Origin: Gluconobacter frateurii
GTDB lineage: Bacteria; Pseudomonadota; Alphaproteobacteria; Acetobacterales; Acetobacteraceae
NCBI RefSeq assembly: GCF_002723955.1
Contig: NZ_BEWN01000001.1
Location: 1 to 64,000, forward strand
Reading direction: 5' to 3'
DNA length: 64,000 nucleotides
In this document: piece by piece, positions 1 through 8,993 of the stretch
How the letters are laid out: each line of letters begins with the position of its first letter
How positions within the stretch are numbered: position 1 is the stretch's first letter
Position numbers and translations under genes: made by a program
Notes under the pieces: generated by a model
Database searches by the model: none
Told to the model about the DNA's origin: nothing
The model's input: the letters and a program-made list of their open reading frames with translations, nothing else

Positions 1-50
1 GAGATCGGTAATTGTGAAGATGTCTTCAAACCACTGACTGGTGTTAGCCT

Positions 51-849
51 TATGACCGTTCTTGTTACGGGTGCAACTGGCTATATCGGTCGCCGCGTTG
101 TGGGAAATCTTGTCGCTCGGAGCGCGTTCATGTGCCGGCGTGGACACGTGATCCTCCTAAAGTCGGTTTCTCAGCGGATTTTGATGTCGTCGGAGGTGAT
201 CAGTTGATATTGATGCAATGCGTACGGCGCTCTCTGGCGTGGAGGGACTGTTTCTTTTGAATTCCGTAAACGGAGACGAGTTTACCCAAGCAATTCTGAC
301 TTTGAATCTCGCACGTGAAGCAGGAATTAAATATGCCGTCTATCTGTCAGTGCTTCATGAAGATCGCATCGTAAATGTTCTACATTTTGCGTACAGTCGG
401 GTGCGGAACGGATGCTTCAGCAAGTGGGCTGCAACGCAACGGTTTTTCGCGCTTCTTACTCGAAGGCGCGCAGGCATCTACCGAACATTCAGTCACGACG
501 ATCAATCTTGTTGGTCCTGACACGCTGACGGGCCAGATCTGGCGGCAATATGGTATGGGCGCAGGTTCTGGGGCGCTCTGTCAATTATGGCTGTGATGAT
601 CCGACGATGGTTGAACAGAATATGGCGCCTTTCATGCCCAAATGGATGGCATATGAAATGCGGCTGATGGCAGAACGTTACGTGTCGGAGGGAATGCTTC
701 CTGAGACAGGAGATATTGAGCGACTCACTAAAATTCTGGGTCGATCACTGCACTCCTATCGTGACTTTGCCACCCAATTTTTCGTGGTCCAACAGACACC
801 GTCTAACGCTGCCTTAAGCAGGCGGATAATTTCACAGCCAATAGTCTGA
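51..849 (+). pseudogene. Degraded NmrA-like NAD(P)-binding SDR gene
   Basis: The reading frame opens with MTVLVTGATGYIGRRVV, a Rossmann GxxGxxG nucleotide-binding start typical of atypical short-chain dehydrogenases of the NmrA type. The coding signal then jumps frame several times: frame 3 to about 110, frame 2 around 218-390 (MRTALSGVEGLFLLN), frame 1 around 397-465 (SGAERMLQQVGCNATVF), frame 3 around 460-545 (NLVGPDTLTG), and frame 1 again to the stop at 849 (PKWMAYEMRLMAERYVSEGML). Each piece resembles the expected next section of a protein of about 280 residues, so this is one gene broken by at least four frameshifts. No intact product is possible. The fragments may also be affected by sequencing error, but four shifts in 800 bases next to clean genes favours real decay. 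Confidence 0.8.
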
Positions 850-875
850 TTTAAATGGCTGGAAAGCGGATAAAC

Positions 876-902
876 GCGAGCACACGGGGAACCCGTGCTC
901 GC
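876..902. terminator. Hairpin between pseudogene and asnC-type regulator
   Basis: GCGAGCACACGGG and CCCGTGCTCGC pair around a GAA loop, with a two-base bulge on the left arm. It lies between the end of the pseudogene and the 3' end of the convergent regulator gene, where a terminator is expected. There is no clear U-run on either side, so its termination strength is uncertain. Confidence 0.45.
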
Positions 903-967
903 CCTAAAGCAACATTTTGGTCGAGCATCGATGCCCTGTTTTGGAAGATAGAAATAGCTCGGTTGGT

Positions 968-1423
968 TTAGAACAAGGGGAGTTCAGGGTCCGATTTTAT
1001 TTCTTCCATAACAGTATAGGTATGGGTCTGGCGCACCCCGGGCAGACGCGTCAGGGTCTTTCCAAGGAAGTTTCGATAGGCAGCCATGTCCTTGACTCGC
1101 GCTTTCACGAGATAATCAAATCCTCCCGCCACCATGTAGCATTCGCAGACCTGGGGAATGGTTTTCAAAGCCTTTGAAAAGGACTCAAAAATATCGGGGC
1201 TGGTGCGGTCCAGTGTCACCTGAATGAAGACTAGCAGCCCCAGATTGATGGTTTCTGGGTCAATGCGTGCCATATAGCCCTGAATAACGCCGCTTTGCTC
1301 CAATTTGCGAACGCGTTCAAGTGTGGCGGCGGGACTGAGATGGATCTGCCGGGAGAGATCCAGATTTGTGATACGTCCGTCTTTCTGCAGAAGTCTCAGA
1401 ATTCTGCGATCCATGTCGTCCAT
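968..1423 (-). CDS. AsnC/Lrp-family regulator, probable PutR
   Basis: A 151-residue Lrp/AsnC regulator. The N-terminal helix-turn-helix (MDDMDRRILRLLQKDGRIT, then LSRQIHLSPAATLERVRKL) is followed by the RAM/AsnC ligand-binding domain (GGFDYLVKARVKD, LPGVRQTHTYTVMEEIK). The start at 1423 is chosen because the recognisable domain begins there; the frame extends 13 codons further upstream without support. The gene is divergent from putA, and in alphaproteobacteria a divergently encoded AsnC/Lrp protein (PutR) activates putA in response to proline. The role as proline sensor is inferred from this arrangement and from a palindrome in the shared intergenic region. Confidence 0.9.
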   Translation of the reverse strand: MDDMDRRILRLLQKDGRITNLDLSRQIHLSPAATLERVRKLEQSGVIQGYMARIDPETINLGLLVFIQVTLDRTSPDIFESFSKALKTIPQVCECYMVAGGFDYLVKARVKDMAAYRNFLGKTLTRLPGVRQTHTYTVMEEIKSDPELPLF

Positions 1424-1486
1424 TGCGGAACTGCCTACAAATATAATTCGCCCAAAAATCAATATACCGAACTTAATTCGTTGTCT

Positions 1487-1501
1487 CTGGTAAAATACCA
1501 G
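1487..1501. promoter_or_regulatory. Candidate PutR/Lrp operator in putR-putA intergenic region
   Basis: CTGGTA-AAA-TACCAG is a perfect 6-3-6 inverted repeat, 60-75 bases upstream of the putA start and about 65 bases upstream of the regulator start. The spacing and the A-rich centre resemble Lrp/AsnC sites. It is the only perfect palindrome of this length that I see in the 137-base divergent spacer. Confidence 0.5.
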
Positions 1502-1560
1502 TACCTGTTTCGTAAGCGTTTCAATATCTGGGGAAGGACAATCAAACCACCGGTACCCTT

Positions 1561-4500
1561 ATGACCACATCCTTTGCGTCGCTTGCTGCCACCGTTCCCT
1601 CTCGTTCCCTGCTGCGTCAGGCCATTACCGATCATATCCGTGTTCCGGAAGCTGGTCGTGTGAAAGCTCTGTCCCGAGAGGCTACCCTTGCTGAGGGGCA
1701 GGTTGTGCTGGCACGTCAGACAGCACGGCGTTTGGTTGAGGCGCTGCGCCAGTCCGGCAGTAGTGGTATCGTGCAGGATCTGGTTCAGGAATATGATCTG
1801 TCGTCGCAGGAAGGCGTGGCACTGATGTGCCTCGCTGAAGCCCTGCTGCGTATCCCCGATCTGCCAACGCGTGACGCACTGATCCGTGACAAGATTGGAA
1901 ATGGTCAGTGGCATGAGCATATCAGTCGCAAGTCCTCGCTTTTCGCAAATGCTGCGACCTGGGGATTGGTTGTCTCGGGAAAAGTTTTGTCTACGGAACA
2001 GACCAAAGCGCTTCCTGGGAGCCTCAAGCGCCTGATCGGACGATGCGGCGAGCCCGTCATCCGCCGAGGTGTGGATCTCGCAATGCGCATGATGGGGGAG
2101 CAGTTCGTCACCGGTCAGACCATTGAGAACGCTCTTGAAAACAGCAAGCCTCTGGTCGCAAAGGGCTTCCGGTATTCCTACGATATGCTGGGCGAAGCTG
2201 CCACGACCATGGGGGATGCCGACCGGTATTACCGTGATTATGAAATGGCCATCCATGCGATCGGCAAGGCGTCGGCTGGTGCGGGCGTCTATCGAGGGCC
2301 GGGAATCTCCGTCAAGCTTTCAGCTCTGCATCCGCGTTACAGCCGCCTTCAGAGAGACCGGGTTCTTGCTGAACTTGGACCACGTCTTACAGCACTCGCG
2401 CGTTTGGCCTGTCAGTACGATATTGGTTTCAATATCGACGCTGAAGAAACGGAGCGGCTTGAGCTATCGCTCGATCTGCTGGAAGCTCTCTGCCACGACG
2501 TAGCTCTGAAAGACTGGAAGGGTATCGGCTTTGTCGTTCAGGCCTACCAGAAGCGCGCGCCGTTTGTTCTTGACTGGATCATCGACCTGGCCCGTCGGAC
2601 AAATCATCGTCTGATGGTCCGTCTGGTAAAAGGCGCATACTGGGACAGCGAGATCAAACGGGCCCAGGTGGAAGGGATGGAGGATTTTCCGCTCTTCACC
2701 CAGAAAGTTCACACAGACATCTCCTATATCGCCTGCGCCAAAAAGCTTCTGGCGGCCCCAGATGCTGTTTTTCCACAATTCGCGACCCATAACGCCCAGA
2801 CGCTGGCAAGCATTCACGCCCTTGCAGGCCCTGACTTCACGGTAGAGTCATATGAATTCCAGTGCCTGCATGGCATGGGGGAGATCCTCTATAAGGAGGT
2901 TGTTGGTCCCGAAAAGCTGGACAGGCCGGTCCGGGTTTATGCGCCTGTGGGTACTCATGAGACACTGTTGGCTTATCTTGTGCGTCGTCTGCTGGAGAAT
3001 GGAGCCAATTCCTCTTTCGTAAACCGTATTCAGGACCCGGCTGTCTCGATTGAGGACCTGATTACGGACCCGGTGACGTTGGCTGCCAACCTACCTGCGA
3101 GCGCAATTCGGCTTCCTTTGGATATGTTTCAGCCTGAGCGCCAGAACTCTCGCGGGGTTGATCTTTCTGATGAAAATACCCTGAAAGCTCTTGGGCTAAC
3201 GCTGCGTATTCCAGCAGCTTTTGGCGCGCAAACAGGAGAGGCGATTACCAATCCCGCCAATAGGCAGGACACGGTCGGCTTTATTCAGGCCACATCTGTT
3301 GAGGACGTGAAGAACGTCATCCGCAAAGCGCAGGATGGCTTTGAAGTCTGGAAAAATATGCCTGTTGCAGAGCGCGCAGCCTGTCTTGAGAAGGCTGCCA
3401 GTCATCTGGAGGACGATATGCCGCGTCTGATGGGGCTCATCATGCGGGAGGCAGGAAAGACTCTTGCAAATGCTGTTTCCGAAATCCGGGAGGCCGTCGA
3501 TTTTCTGCGTTATTATGCTGCCCAAATCCGACGCGAGTTTGCAGACAATAAGGCTGTTCCGCTTGGACTTGTGGTGTGTATCAGCCCGTGGAATTTCCCT
3601 CTCGCCATTTTCCTTGGACAGGTTTCGGCATCCTTAGCTGCCGGAAACAGTGTTCTTGCCAAGCCAGCTGAAGAAACGCCGCTGATCGCCGGGGAAGCCA
3701 TCCAGTGTCTGCATAAGGCGGGCGTCCCCGAAGAGGTCGTGCAGCTTGTGCTGGGAGGAGGCGACATTGGAGGGGCGCTGGTCGCAGATCCACGGGTGAC
3801 GGGCGTTCTGTTTACGGGCTCAACGGAAGTTGCCAAGCTGATCGAAAAGCAGCTTTCCCAACGCCTGAACCCGAATGGTTCGCCCGTTCCGCTGATTGCC
3901 GAAACAGGTGGGCAGAATGCACTTGTCGTGGACAGTTCTGCGCTGTCCGAGCAGGTCGTTGCAGACGTTCTGTCGTCCGCTTTTGACAGCGCGGGCCAGC
4001 GCTGTAGCGCTCTGCGTGTGCTGTGTCTTCAGGACGATAGCGCAGATCGTGTTCTGACCATGCTCAAGGGCGCCATGGAAGAACTGCGGACGGGTGATCC
4101 CTCACTGCCTGAAACGGATGTTGGTCCGGTGATCAGTTCCGAGGCTCAGGCCGGTATCCTGCGTCACATCGAGGATATGCGTGCGCGAGGTTTCAGAATT
4201 CATCAATCACCACTTGAGGCGGAATGTGAGAACGGAACGTTCGTCGCGCCGACACTGATTGAAATCGATAGCCTTGCCGTTCTTCAGCGTGAAGTTTTCG
4301 GCCCGGTTCTGCATGTTGTCCGCTACCAGCGGGATGAACTTCCGCAAGTCATGAAAAACATCCACGATACGGGATATGCCCTGACATTCGGCATACACTC
4401 GCGAATTGATAGAACAATCGAGGATTTGAAAGCGGCCTCGGACGCAGGCAATATCTATATCAACCGTAACCTTGTGGGGGCTGTGGTTGGAGTTCAGCCT

Positions 4501-5130
4501 TTCGGAGGGCATGGCCTTTCGGGCACTGGTCCGAAGGCCGGTGGACCACTTTATCTGCGTCGTCTTCTCGCACACCGTCCAGAGATCAAAGCGTTTTCCA
4601 GACGGGATTTGCCTGTTGTCCTAAATGCCGCCGGTCAATGGCTGCGGGCTATTGCTCCCGACTTCCGGGCAAAAGCCAGTGCCGGGACGCTGCTAGGGGC
4701 TCAGCTCACTCTTCCTGGGCCTGTTGGCGAAGAAAACGTCTATACATTGACGGCGCGTGGGACAGTTCTCTGTGCAGGCCCGACACTTGAAGATGTGTGC
4801 CAACAGGTCACGGACGCTCTGACTGCAGGAAATGTTTGCGCTATTCCCGCAGAAATATGGCGTCGTTTGCCACCACCGCCAGTTGGGCTTCTGTCGCATG
4901 TCCTGCCGGTATCAAGCAGTGCCCAGTGTGATATTGCGCTTTGCAACGGAGACGAGGCGATCAGGAAACAGGTTCTGGCTGCGCTTCAGTCTGATCATGG
5001 GCCTGTCGTATGTCTCCATACCCCTGACGAGCATGGTCACTATCCGATGGAATGGTTGGTGCAGGAACGGGTTTGCAGCACCAACACAACGGCGGCGGGT
5101 GGTAATGCAGCACTGATGGCGGTTGTCTGA
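1561..5130 (+). CDS. putA: Bifunctional proline dehydrogenase / P5C dehydrogenase PutA
   Basis: A 1189-residue PutA that oxidises proline to glutamate in two steps, with channelling of the pyrroline-5-carboxylate intermediate. The N-terminal helical arm is followed by the FAD-dependent PRODH barrel (about residues 150-460; LMVRLVKGAYWDSEIKRAQ and FATHNAQT are visible) and the aldehyde dehydrogenase module (about 520-1000; SPWNFPLAIF, GSTEVAKLI, AETGGQNALVV, catalytic Cys815 in GQRCSAL). A C-terminal tail of about 170 residues follows. There is no ribbon-helix-helix DNA-binding domain at the N terminus, so this PutA cannot repress its own gene in the way enterobacterial PutA does. That fits control by the divergent AsnC-type regulator. 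The length matches the class without RHH but with a C-terminal domain. Confidence 0.97.
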   Translation: MTTSFASLAATVPSRSLLRQAITDHIRVPEAGRVKALSREATLAEGQVVLARQTARRLVEALRQSGSSGIVQDLVQEYDLSSQEGVALMCLAEALLRIPDLPTRDALIRDKIGNGQWHEHISRKSSLFANAATWGLVVSGKVLSTEQTKALPGSLKRLIGRCGEPVIRRGVDLAMRMMGEQFVTGQTIENALENSKPLVAKGFRYSYDMLGEAATTMGDADRYYRDYEMAIHAIGKASAGAGVYRGPGISVKLSALHPRYSRLQRDRVLAELGPRLTALARLACQYDIGFNIDAEETERLELSLDLLEALCHDVALKDWKGIGFVVQAYQKRAPFVLDWIIDLARRTNHRLMVRLVKGAYWDSEIKRAQVEGMEDFPLFTQKVHTDISYIACAKKLLAAPDAVFPQFATHNAQTLASIHALAGPDFTVESYEFQCLHGMGEILYKEVVGPEKLDRPVRVYAPVGTHETLLAYLVRRLLENGANSSFVNRIQDPAVSIEDLITDPVTLAANLPASAIRLPLDMFQPERQNSRGVDLSDENTLKALGLTLRIPAAFGAQTGEAITNPANRQDTVGFIQATSVEDVKNVIRKAQDGFEVWKNMPVAERAACLEKAASHLEDDMPRLMGLIMREAGKTLANAVSEIREAVDFLRYYAAQIRREFADNKAVPLGLVVCISPWNFPLAIFLGQVSASLAAGNSVLAKPAEETPLIAGEAIQCLHKAGVPEEVVQLVLGGGDIGGALVADPRVTGVLFTGSTEVAKLIEKQLSQRLNPNGSPVPLIAETGGQNALVVDSSALSEQVVADVLSSAFDSAGQRCSALRVLCLQDDSADRVLTMLKGAMEELRTGDPSLPETDVGPVISSEAQAGILRHIEDMRARGFRIHQSPLEAECENGTFVAPTLIEIDSLAVLQREVFGPVLHVVRYQRDELPQVMKNIHDTGYALTFGIHSRIDRTIEDLKAASDAGNIYINRNLVGAVVGVQPFGGHGLSGTGPKAGGPLYLRRLLAHRPEIKAFSRRDLPVVLNAAGQWLRAIAPDFRAKASAGTLLGAQLTLPGPVGEENVYTLTARGTVLCAGPTLEDVCQQVTDALTAGNVCAIPAEIWRRLPPPPVGLLSHVLPVSSSAQCDIALCNGDEAIRKQVLAALQSDHGPVVCLHTPDEHGHYPMEWLVQERVCSTNTTAAGGNAALMAVV

Positions 5131-5150
5131 TCTTTTGTAGAGCCTGTATC

Positions 5151-5190
5151 CGCTTTGGCCGGGAGACCCGTTTCTAATCCGGCCAAAGCG
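5151..5190 (+). terminator. 12-bp perfect hairpin after putA
   Basis: CGCTTTGGCCGG (5151-5162) pairs perfectly with CCGGCCAAAGCG (5179-5190) across a 16-base loop, 20 bases after the putA stop. No T-run follows, so it is either a factor-assisted terminator or a 3'-end-protecting stem. The rest of the 309-base gap up to 5439 shows no convincing gene and must contain the promoter of the TetR gene. Confidence 0.55.
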
Positions 5191-5439
5191 AAGCTGTCTG
5201 CACAATCCATCTGAAAAGCAACGCTCGACTTTGTCGTGAGGTCGGGCACATCACAAACAGGTCGATGGGGGCGAACTGCCCGCATATTGTGTATCAGGTG
5301 GCCAGGTGACTGTCTCCAGACTGTGATTGGATGTTCCCTGACGGTGCTGGTGCTGAGTATTCCCTACCTGCGGCTGCTTCTGTAAGAGTCAGGGCCGTAT
5401 CGAAAGTGTTGTTCGATAGATCCCCTGATCTTAAGGCCT

Positions 5440-6084
5440 ATGACCGCTCCTTCACCTTCCAGTCTCCTGCCGCCCCGTCGGCGCACCCAAGCTGATCGGA
5501 GTGCTGCGACGCGCGCCAAAATTCTGGAGGCGACGGTCATGCTGTTGCAGACCCAAGGGTACGCGGCCACAACCATCCAGCGCATTTCCAAGACGGCAAA
5601 TGTCAGCCTTGGGGCATTGCAGCATCATTTTCCAACCAAGTCACAGGTTATGGCGACAGTTCTGCGCCATTACGCCCTCAAGCGCGCGCGGCTCTATCGG
5701 CGGGCACTAAGTATGCAGGCCACGCCTGAGCAGCGTGTGGATGCTATGCTGGACACGATGTGGCGGCTGGTTACGGACGGACCGGAATTTCTGGCGACAG
5801 TGGAAATTGAGCTGGCCCGCCGGAGCGATCCTGATCTGGAGGCTGTGACGGCGCCCGTCCTTGAGCGCATTGACCAGTTTATGACCCGCTGGCTTTCCGG
5901 GCAGCGTATGGCACCCCCAGATCCGCGCTTTGTCGAACTGCGACTGCTCAATTCTGCATTGCTCCGAGGCTTGGCTGTCGAGCGCGCGCGGGGGGTGCCT
6001 GTGGAGAATCTGGCGCGTTCTTTCGAAGTGTGGCGCCGGTTTTCACGCACGGAGTTTTTAAGGATTGCAGCACGTCCGGCCTGA
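5440..6084 (+). CDS. TetR/AcrR-family transcriptional regulator
   Basis: A 214-residue TetR-type repressor. The DNA-binding domain occupies about residues 18-70 (AATRAKILEATVMLLQTQGY, ATTIQRISKTANVSLGALQHHFPTK, KSQVMATVL), with the typical tyrosine before the recognition helix replaced by LGALQHHF. The C-terminal helical part (about 80-210) would bind an unknown ligand. It lies directly upstream of, and in the same direction as, the M24 hydrolase, the MFS permease and the TonB receptor, so it probably controls that locus. The ligand cannot be predicted from sequence. Confidence 0.9.
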   Translation: MTAPSPSSLLPPRRRTQADRSAATRAKILEATVMLLQTQGYAATTIQRISKTANVSLGALQHHFPTKSQVMATVLRHYALKRARLYRRALSMQATPEQRVDAMLDTMWRLVTDGPEFLATVEIELARRSDPDLEAVTAPVLERIDQFMTRWLSGQRMAPPDPRFVELRLLNSALLRGLAVERARGVPVENLARSFEVWRRFSRTEFLRIAARPA

Positions 6085-6147
6085 AGACGTGGCGGATCAC
6101 GAACAGTCTTTCCCGAAGAGGGTCATTGCAGATTTAGAATAATTTTC

Positions 6148-6176
6148 TTGACGCTCATAAAACAAGTAGGTTGTAT
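6148..6176 (+). promoter_or_regulatory. Sigma70-like promoter of the M24 hydrolase gene
   Basis: TTGACG (6148-6153) and TTGTAT (6171-6176) are separated by 17 bases, a good -35/-10 pair. The short palindrome ACAA-GTAGG-TTGT overlaps the -10 element and could be an operator for the TetR protein encoded just upstream. The start codon follows 73 bases downstream. Confidence 0.5.
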
Positions 6177-6249
6177 TGCTTTTATATAGATTCACCAGCA
6201 TCCAATCCTCTGAGGGGAGGCCGCTGGTTCCAGACAGATAGGGTCAAAC

Positions 6250-7404
6250 ATGACGATGCCGCCTCTCACCGCCGCACAGGTTTCCGCGCCTGAGATCGCT
6301 GAACGCCATCGCCGGGTTCGTGAAAAGATGGAGCAGGCTGGTCTGACTGCCTATGTCTCTTTTGATCCGGATAATGTCTATTACCTGACGAATTTCGCGA
6401 ATTTTGTGCATGAACGCCCGTTCGTTCTGGTTCTGACGATGACGGAAACGTTCTTCGTTGTGCCGGTTCTCGAAGTCCCGCATGTGCTGCGTCACAAGGT
6501 CGGAGATTTGACGCTTCTGGACTATGCTGAGTTTCCCGCAGTTGTCGGAAAACGCTGGTCTGACCGGTTTTCGGACGCTCTGCCCACACAGGGAACAGTC
6601 GGGATTGAAGGCGCCTGTCCAGCATATCTGCAAGCGCAGATCGGGAACCCGATTAAGCTTCTGAACATCATTGACGAGATCCGTGAGATCAAGTCAGCGC
6701 ATGAAATATCGAGGATTGCGTGGACAAGTGACGTGATGACAAAAGCACTCGCAATGATGCTGGGGAAAGTGCAGCCGGGTGTGATGGTCGCTCATGCCAT
6801 TGGCGACGTAACGCCTTACTTTTATCAGCGCTGCCTGACGGAATCGCCGCAGTACAATGTGATGTCCAGTCATGCAGCTGGGCTCATTCAGCCACCGGCT
6901 TTTACGGATGATCCGCATAACTTCTCCTGCCTGACTGCAACATGCGAGCCAGGCGGCCCGTTTCTGGGGTTGGTAGCTGGCAAGATCAACGGTTATGGCG
7001 CTGAAATCGAGCGGACGTTTTTCCTCAACAGCATTCCCGAAGATACAAAACGACCTTTCGATACGATGATGGAAATGCGCCTCAAGGCGTATGACATGCT
7101 CAAACCTGGCGCTATTGGTTCGGAAATTGATGCGGCCTGTCAGGCTATTGCTCATGCGGCAGGATACGAGACGCCCCTGCATCGCACCGGACATAGTTTT
7201 GGCGTGACAAGTCATGAAGCGCCGTTCCTGGCACTGGGCGAAGACAACGTTATTCAGCCGGGCATGATCTTCAGTATCGAGCCAGGCATCTATCTGAAAG
7301 GCAAAGGTGGTTATCGCCACTCCGATACGGTTCTGGTGACGGAAACCGGGTATGAAGTGCTCACGAAATATCCCGACAGAAAAGAAGACCTGATCGTCGG
7401 GTAA
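6250..7404 (+). CDS. M24-family (pita-bread) hydrolase, creatinase-like, altered metal site
   Basis: A 384-residue member of the M24 fold (Xaa-Pro peptidase, creatinase, ectoine hydrolase). Residues 15-145 form the creatinase N-terminal domain and 150-380 the pita-bread catalytic domain. Compared with the five metal ligands of true Xaa-Pro peptidases (D, D, H, E, E), the first Asp position is Val (LVAGKINGYG, V242), the second is Glu (AEIERTF, E252), and the last Glu is Ser (YRHSDT, S358). His315 (GHSFG) and Glu344 (SIEPGIY) are kept. A dinuclear metal site is therefore doubtful, and a metal-free amidinohydrolase/amidohydrolase role, as in creatinase, is a serious alternative to dipeptidase. 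The neighbours are an MFS permease and a TonB receptor downstream, and putA lies 1.1 kb upstream. Confidence 0.85.
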   Translation: MTMPPLTAAQVSAPEIAERHRRVREKMEQAGLTAYVSFDPDNVYYLTNFANFVHERPFVLVLTMTETFFVVPVLEVPHVLRHKVGDLTLLDYAEFPAVVGKRWSDRFSDALPTQGTVGIEGACPAYLQAQIGNPIKLLNIIDEIREIKSAHEISRIAWTSDVMTKALAMMLGKVQPGVMVAHAIGDVTPYFYQRCLTESPQYNVMSSHAAGLIQPPAFTDDPHNFSCLTATCEPGGPFLGLVAGKINGYGAEIERTFFLNSIPEDTKRPFDTMMEMRLKAYDMLKPGAIGSEIDAACQAIAHAAGYETPLHRTGHSFGVTSHEAPFLALGEDNVIQPGMIFSIEPGIYLKGKGGYRHSDTVLVTETGYEVLTKYPDRKEDLIVG

Positions 7405-7536
7405 GCATTTCCGAAATATCGAAGCTCTTTACCGAGGTTCGTCTGTGTTGCCCTGTCGCCGTGAATATTCCGGGGCGTGCAGGGTAACCGGACAGAACTG
7501 CGCTTCAACACTCACATCGTTCCGGGATAGAAACAC

Positions 7537-8871
7537 ATGTCCATTGCAGACCGACTGGAGCGTCTCCCATTCTCCAGCTTCCACTACAGGCTCCTGCTTC
7601 TCGGCGGTGCAGGATACTGCTTCGACGGGCTTGATGGCGCCATTCTCGCGTTCGTCATGCCCGCCCTGCAGCATGTATGGGGCCTGTCCATGGCCCAGCT
7701 CGGTCTCTTGGGGAGCGGAGCATTTTTTGGATATTTCATTGGCGCGTTGACGGCCGGGGCGGTCGCAGACCGGTGGGGAAGGCGTTCTGTCATGATGTGG
7801 GCGCTGGCCTGCTACTGCATTGGGTCTCTTATCTCGGCGCTGTGTGTTTCCTGGCATGGTTTTGTACTGGCGCGCGTTTTGGCTGGGATTGGAACGGGCG
7901 CTGAATCTGCCATTATCGCTCCTTATCTTTCGGAATTTGTACCGCGTCGATATCGCGGAATTTTCACTGGTGCACTGGCAGGGTTTTTCTCATTTGGATT
8001 TGTGGCTGCATCCTTGCTGGGTTACGCGCTGGTGCCGGGATCGGAAAATGGATGGCGTTGGGCAATAGGTTTGACGGCGTGTCCGGTGGTTATGCTGTTG
8101 TGGTGGCGCCGTGCGCTGCCGGAATCTCCACGATGGCTGCTAACTACCGGGCAGGGTGATGCTGCTCATGCGGTTCTTTGCAAGATCGAAAAGAGTGTTG
8201 GCGTTTTGTCGCCATCCTATGAAGCTGAGTCAGTTCCACCCGTCAAAATACCTTTTGCAGGACAATTCGTACGGCTCTGGCATGCCCAGTTATGGCGTAT
8301 CACGGCGATGAGCTGGGTTCTGTGGCTGGCCGTCACGTTCAGCTATTATGCGTTTTTCTCCTGGTTGCCGACGCTGCTCATCGCACGCGGCTTCACCATT
8401 ACGCATAGCTTCGGATTTTCGATTGCCATTTGTGTAGCGCAGATCCCTGGCTATTTCAGCGCGGGCTTCTGCAACGAATATTCCGGAAGAAAAACGACAA
8501 TCGTGACGTATCTGGGAGCTGCCGTGATCAGCGCTGCCAGTATGGCGCTTGTGTCGTCATCGACAGGTATCCTGATTGCAGGAATTTTGCTGTCATTTTT
8601 CATGAACGGCACGTTCGCCGGGGTTTATGCCTACACGCCTGAAATTTTCCCGACAGCTCTTCGTGCGACGGGAATGGGAAGTGCATCCGCAATCGGTCGC
8701 ATTGGGGCAATCGCTGCGCCACTTCTGATTGGAGTGCTGTATCCGAAGGCCGGACTTGCAGGCGTGTTCGGCATGACGGCGCTGATTCTTCTCTTTGGCG
8801 CATTGTCCATTCTGGTCTTTGGACCGTCGACCGTGAACCGCTCTCTCGAAGAGATCGAAAGCACGTACTGA
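7537..8871 (+). CDS. MFS transporter, metabolite:H+ symporter type
   Basis: A 444-residue major facilitator protein with about 12 hydrophobic segments. The inter-helix 2-3 signature is clear (AGAVADRWGRRSVMM), as is the family motif PESPRWLL at the end of the N-terminal half, which together point to the sugar/aromatic-acid/nicotinate symporter group (GYCFDGLDGAILAFVMPAL at the first helix). It starts 132 bases after the M24 gene in the same direction and precedes the TonB receptor. It probably carries the hydrolase substrate, or a product, across the inner membrane. The substrate is unknown. Confidence 0.9.
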   Translation: MSIADRLERLPFSSFHYRLLLLGGAGYCFDGLDGAILAFVMPALQHVWGLSMAQLGLLGSGAFFGYFIGALTAGAVADRWGRRSVMMWALACYCIGSLISALCVSWHGFVLARVLAGIGTGAESAIIAPYLSEFVPRRYRGIFTGALAGFFSFGFVAASLLGYALVPGSENGWRWAIGLTACPVVMLLWWRRALPESPRWLLTTGQGDAAHAVLCKIEKSVGVLSPSYEAESVPPVKIPFAGQFVRLWHAQLWRITAMSWVLWLAVTFSYYAFFSWLPTLLIARGFTITHSFGFSIAICVAQIPGYFSAGFCNEYSGRKTTIVTYLGAAVISAASMALVSSSTGILIAGILLSFFMNGTFAGVYAYTPEIFPTALRATGMGSASAIGRIGAIAAPLLIGVLYPKAGLAGVFGMTALILLFGALSILVFGPSTVNRSLEEIESTY

Positions 8872-8896
8872 GTTTCCAGAATTTTGCGGGATGCCT

Positions 8897-8911
8897 GGAC
8901 TGATGCAGTCC
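8897..8911. repeat. Short palindrome between MFS and receptor genes
   Basis: GGACTG-ATG-CAGTCC is a perfect 6-3-6 inverted repeat in the 122-base gap. It is embedded between two direct copies of GGATGCC (8889-8895 and 8911-8917). It could be a weak attenuating hairpin or an operator; nothing in the sequence decides between these. Confidence 0.3.
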
Positions 8912-8993
8912 GGATGCCGCCCTGAAATCCATCATGCACTTCGCATGGCTGCCACACCCTCTGATAGCCGGTGTTGTTCCGGGGAGACCTGAA

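Noticed and set aside
1459-2256. A 265-residue minus-strand frame opposite the 5' end of putA
   Set aside because: Overlaps the putA N-terminal domain and the divergent promoter; composition and lack of motifs mark it as a shadow.
5131-5439. A possible small gene in the 309-base gap after putA
   Set aside because: Only short frames without ribosome sites or motifs; the perfect hairpin and the TetR promoter account for the sequence.
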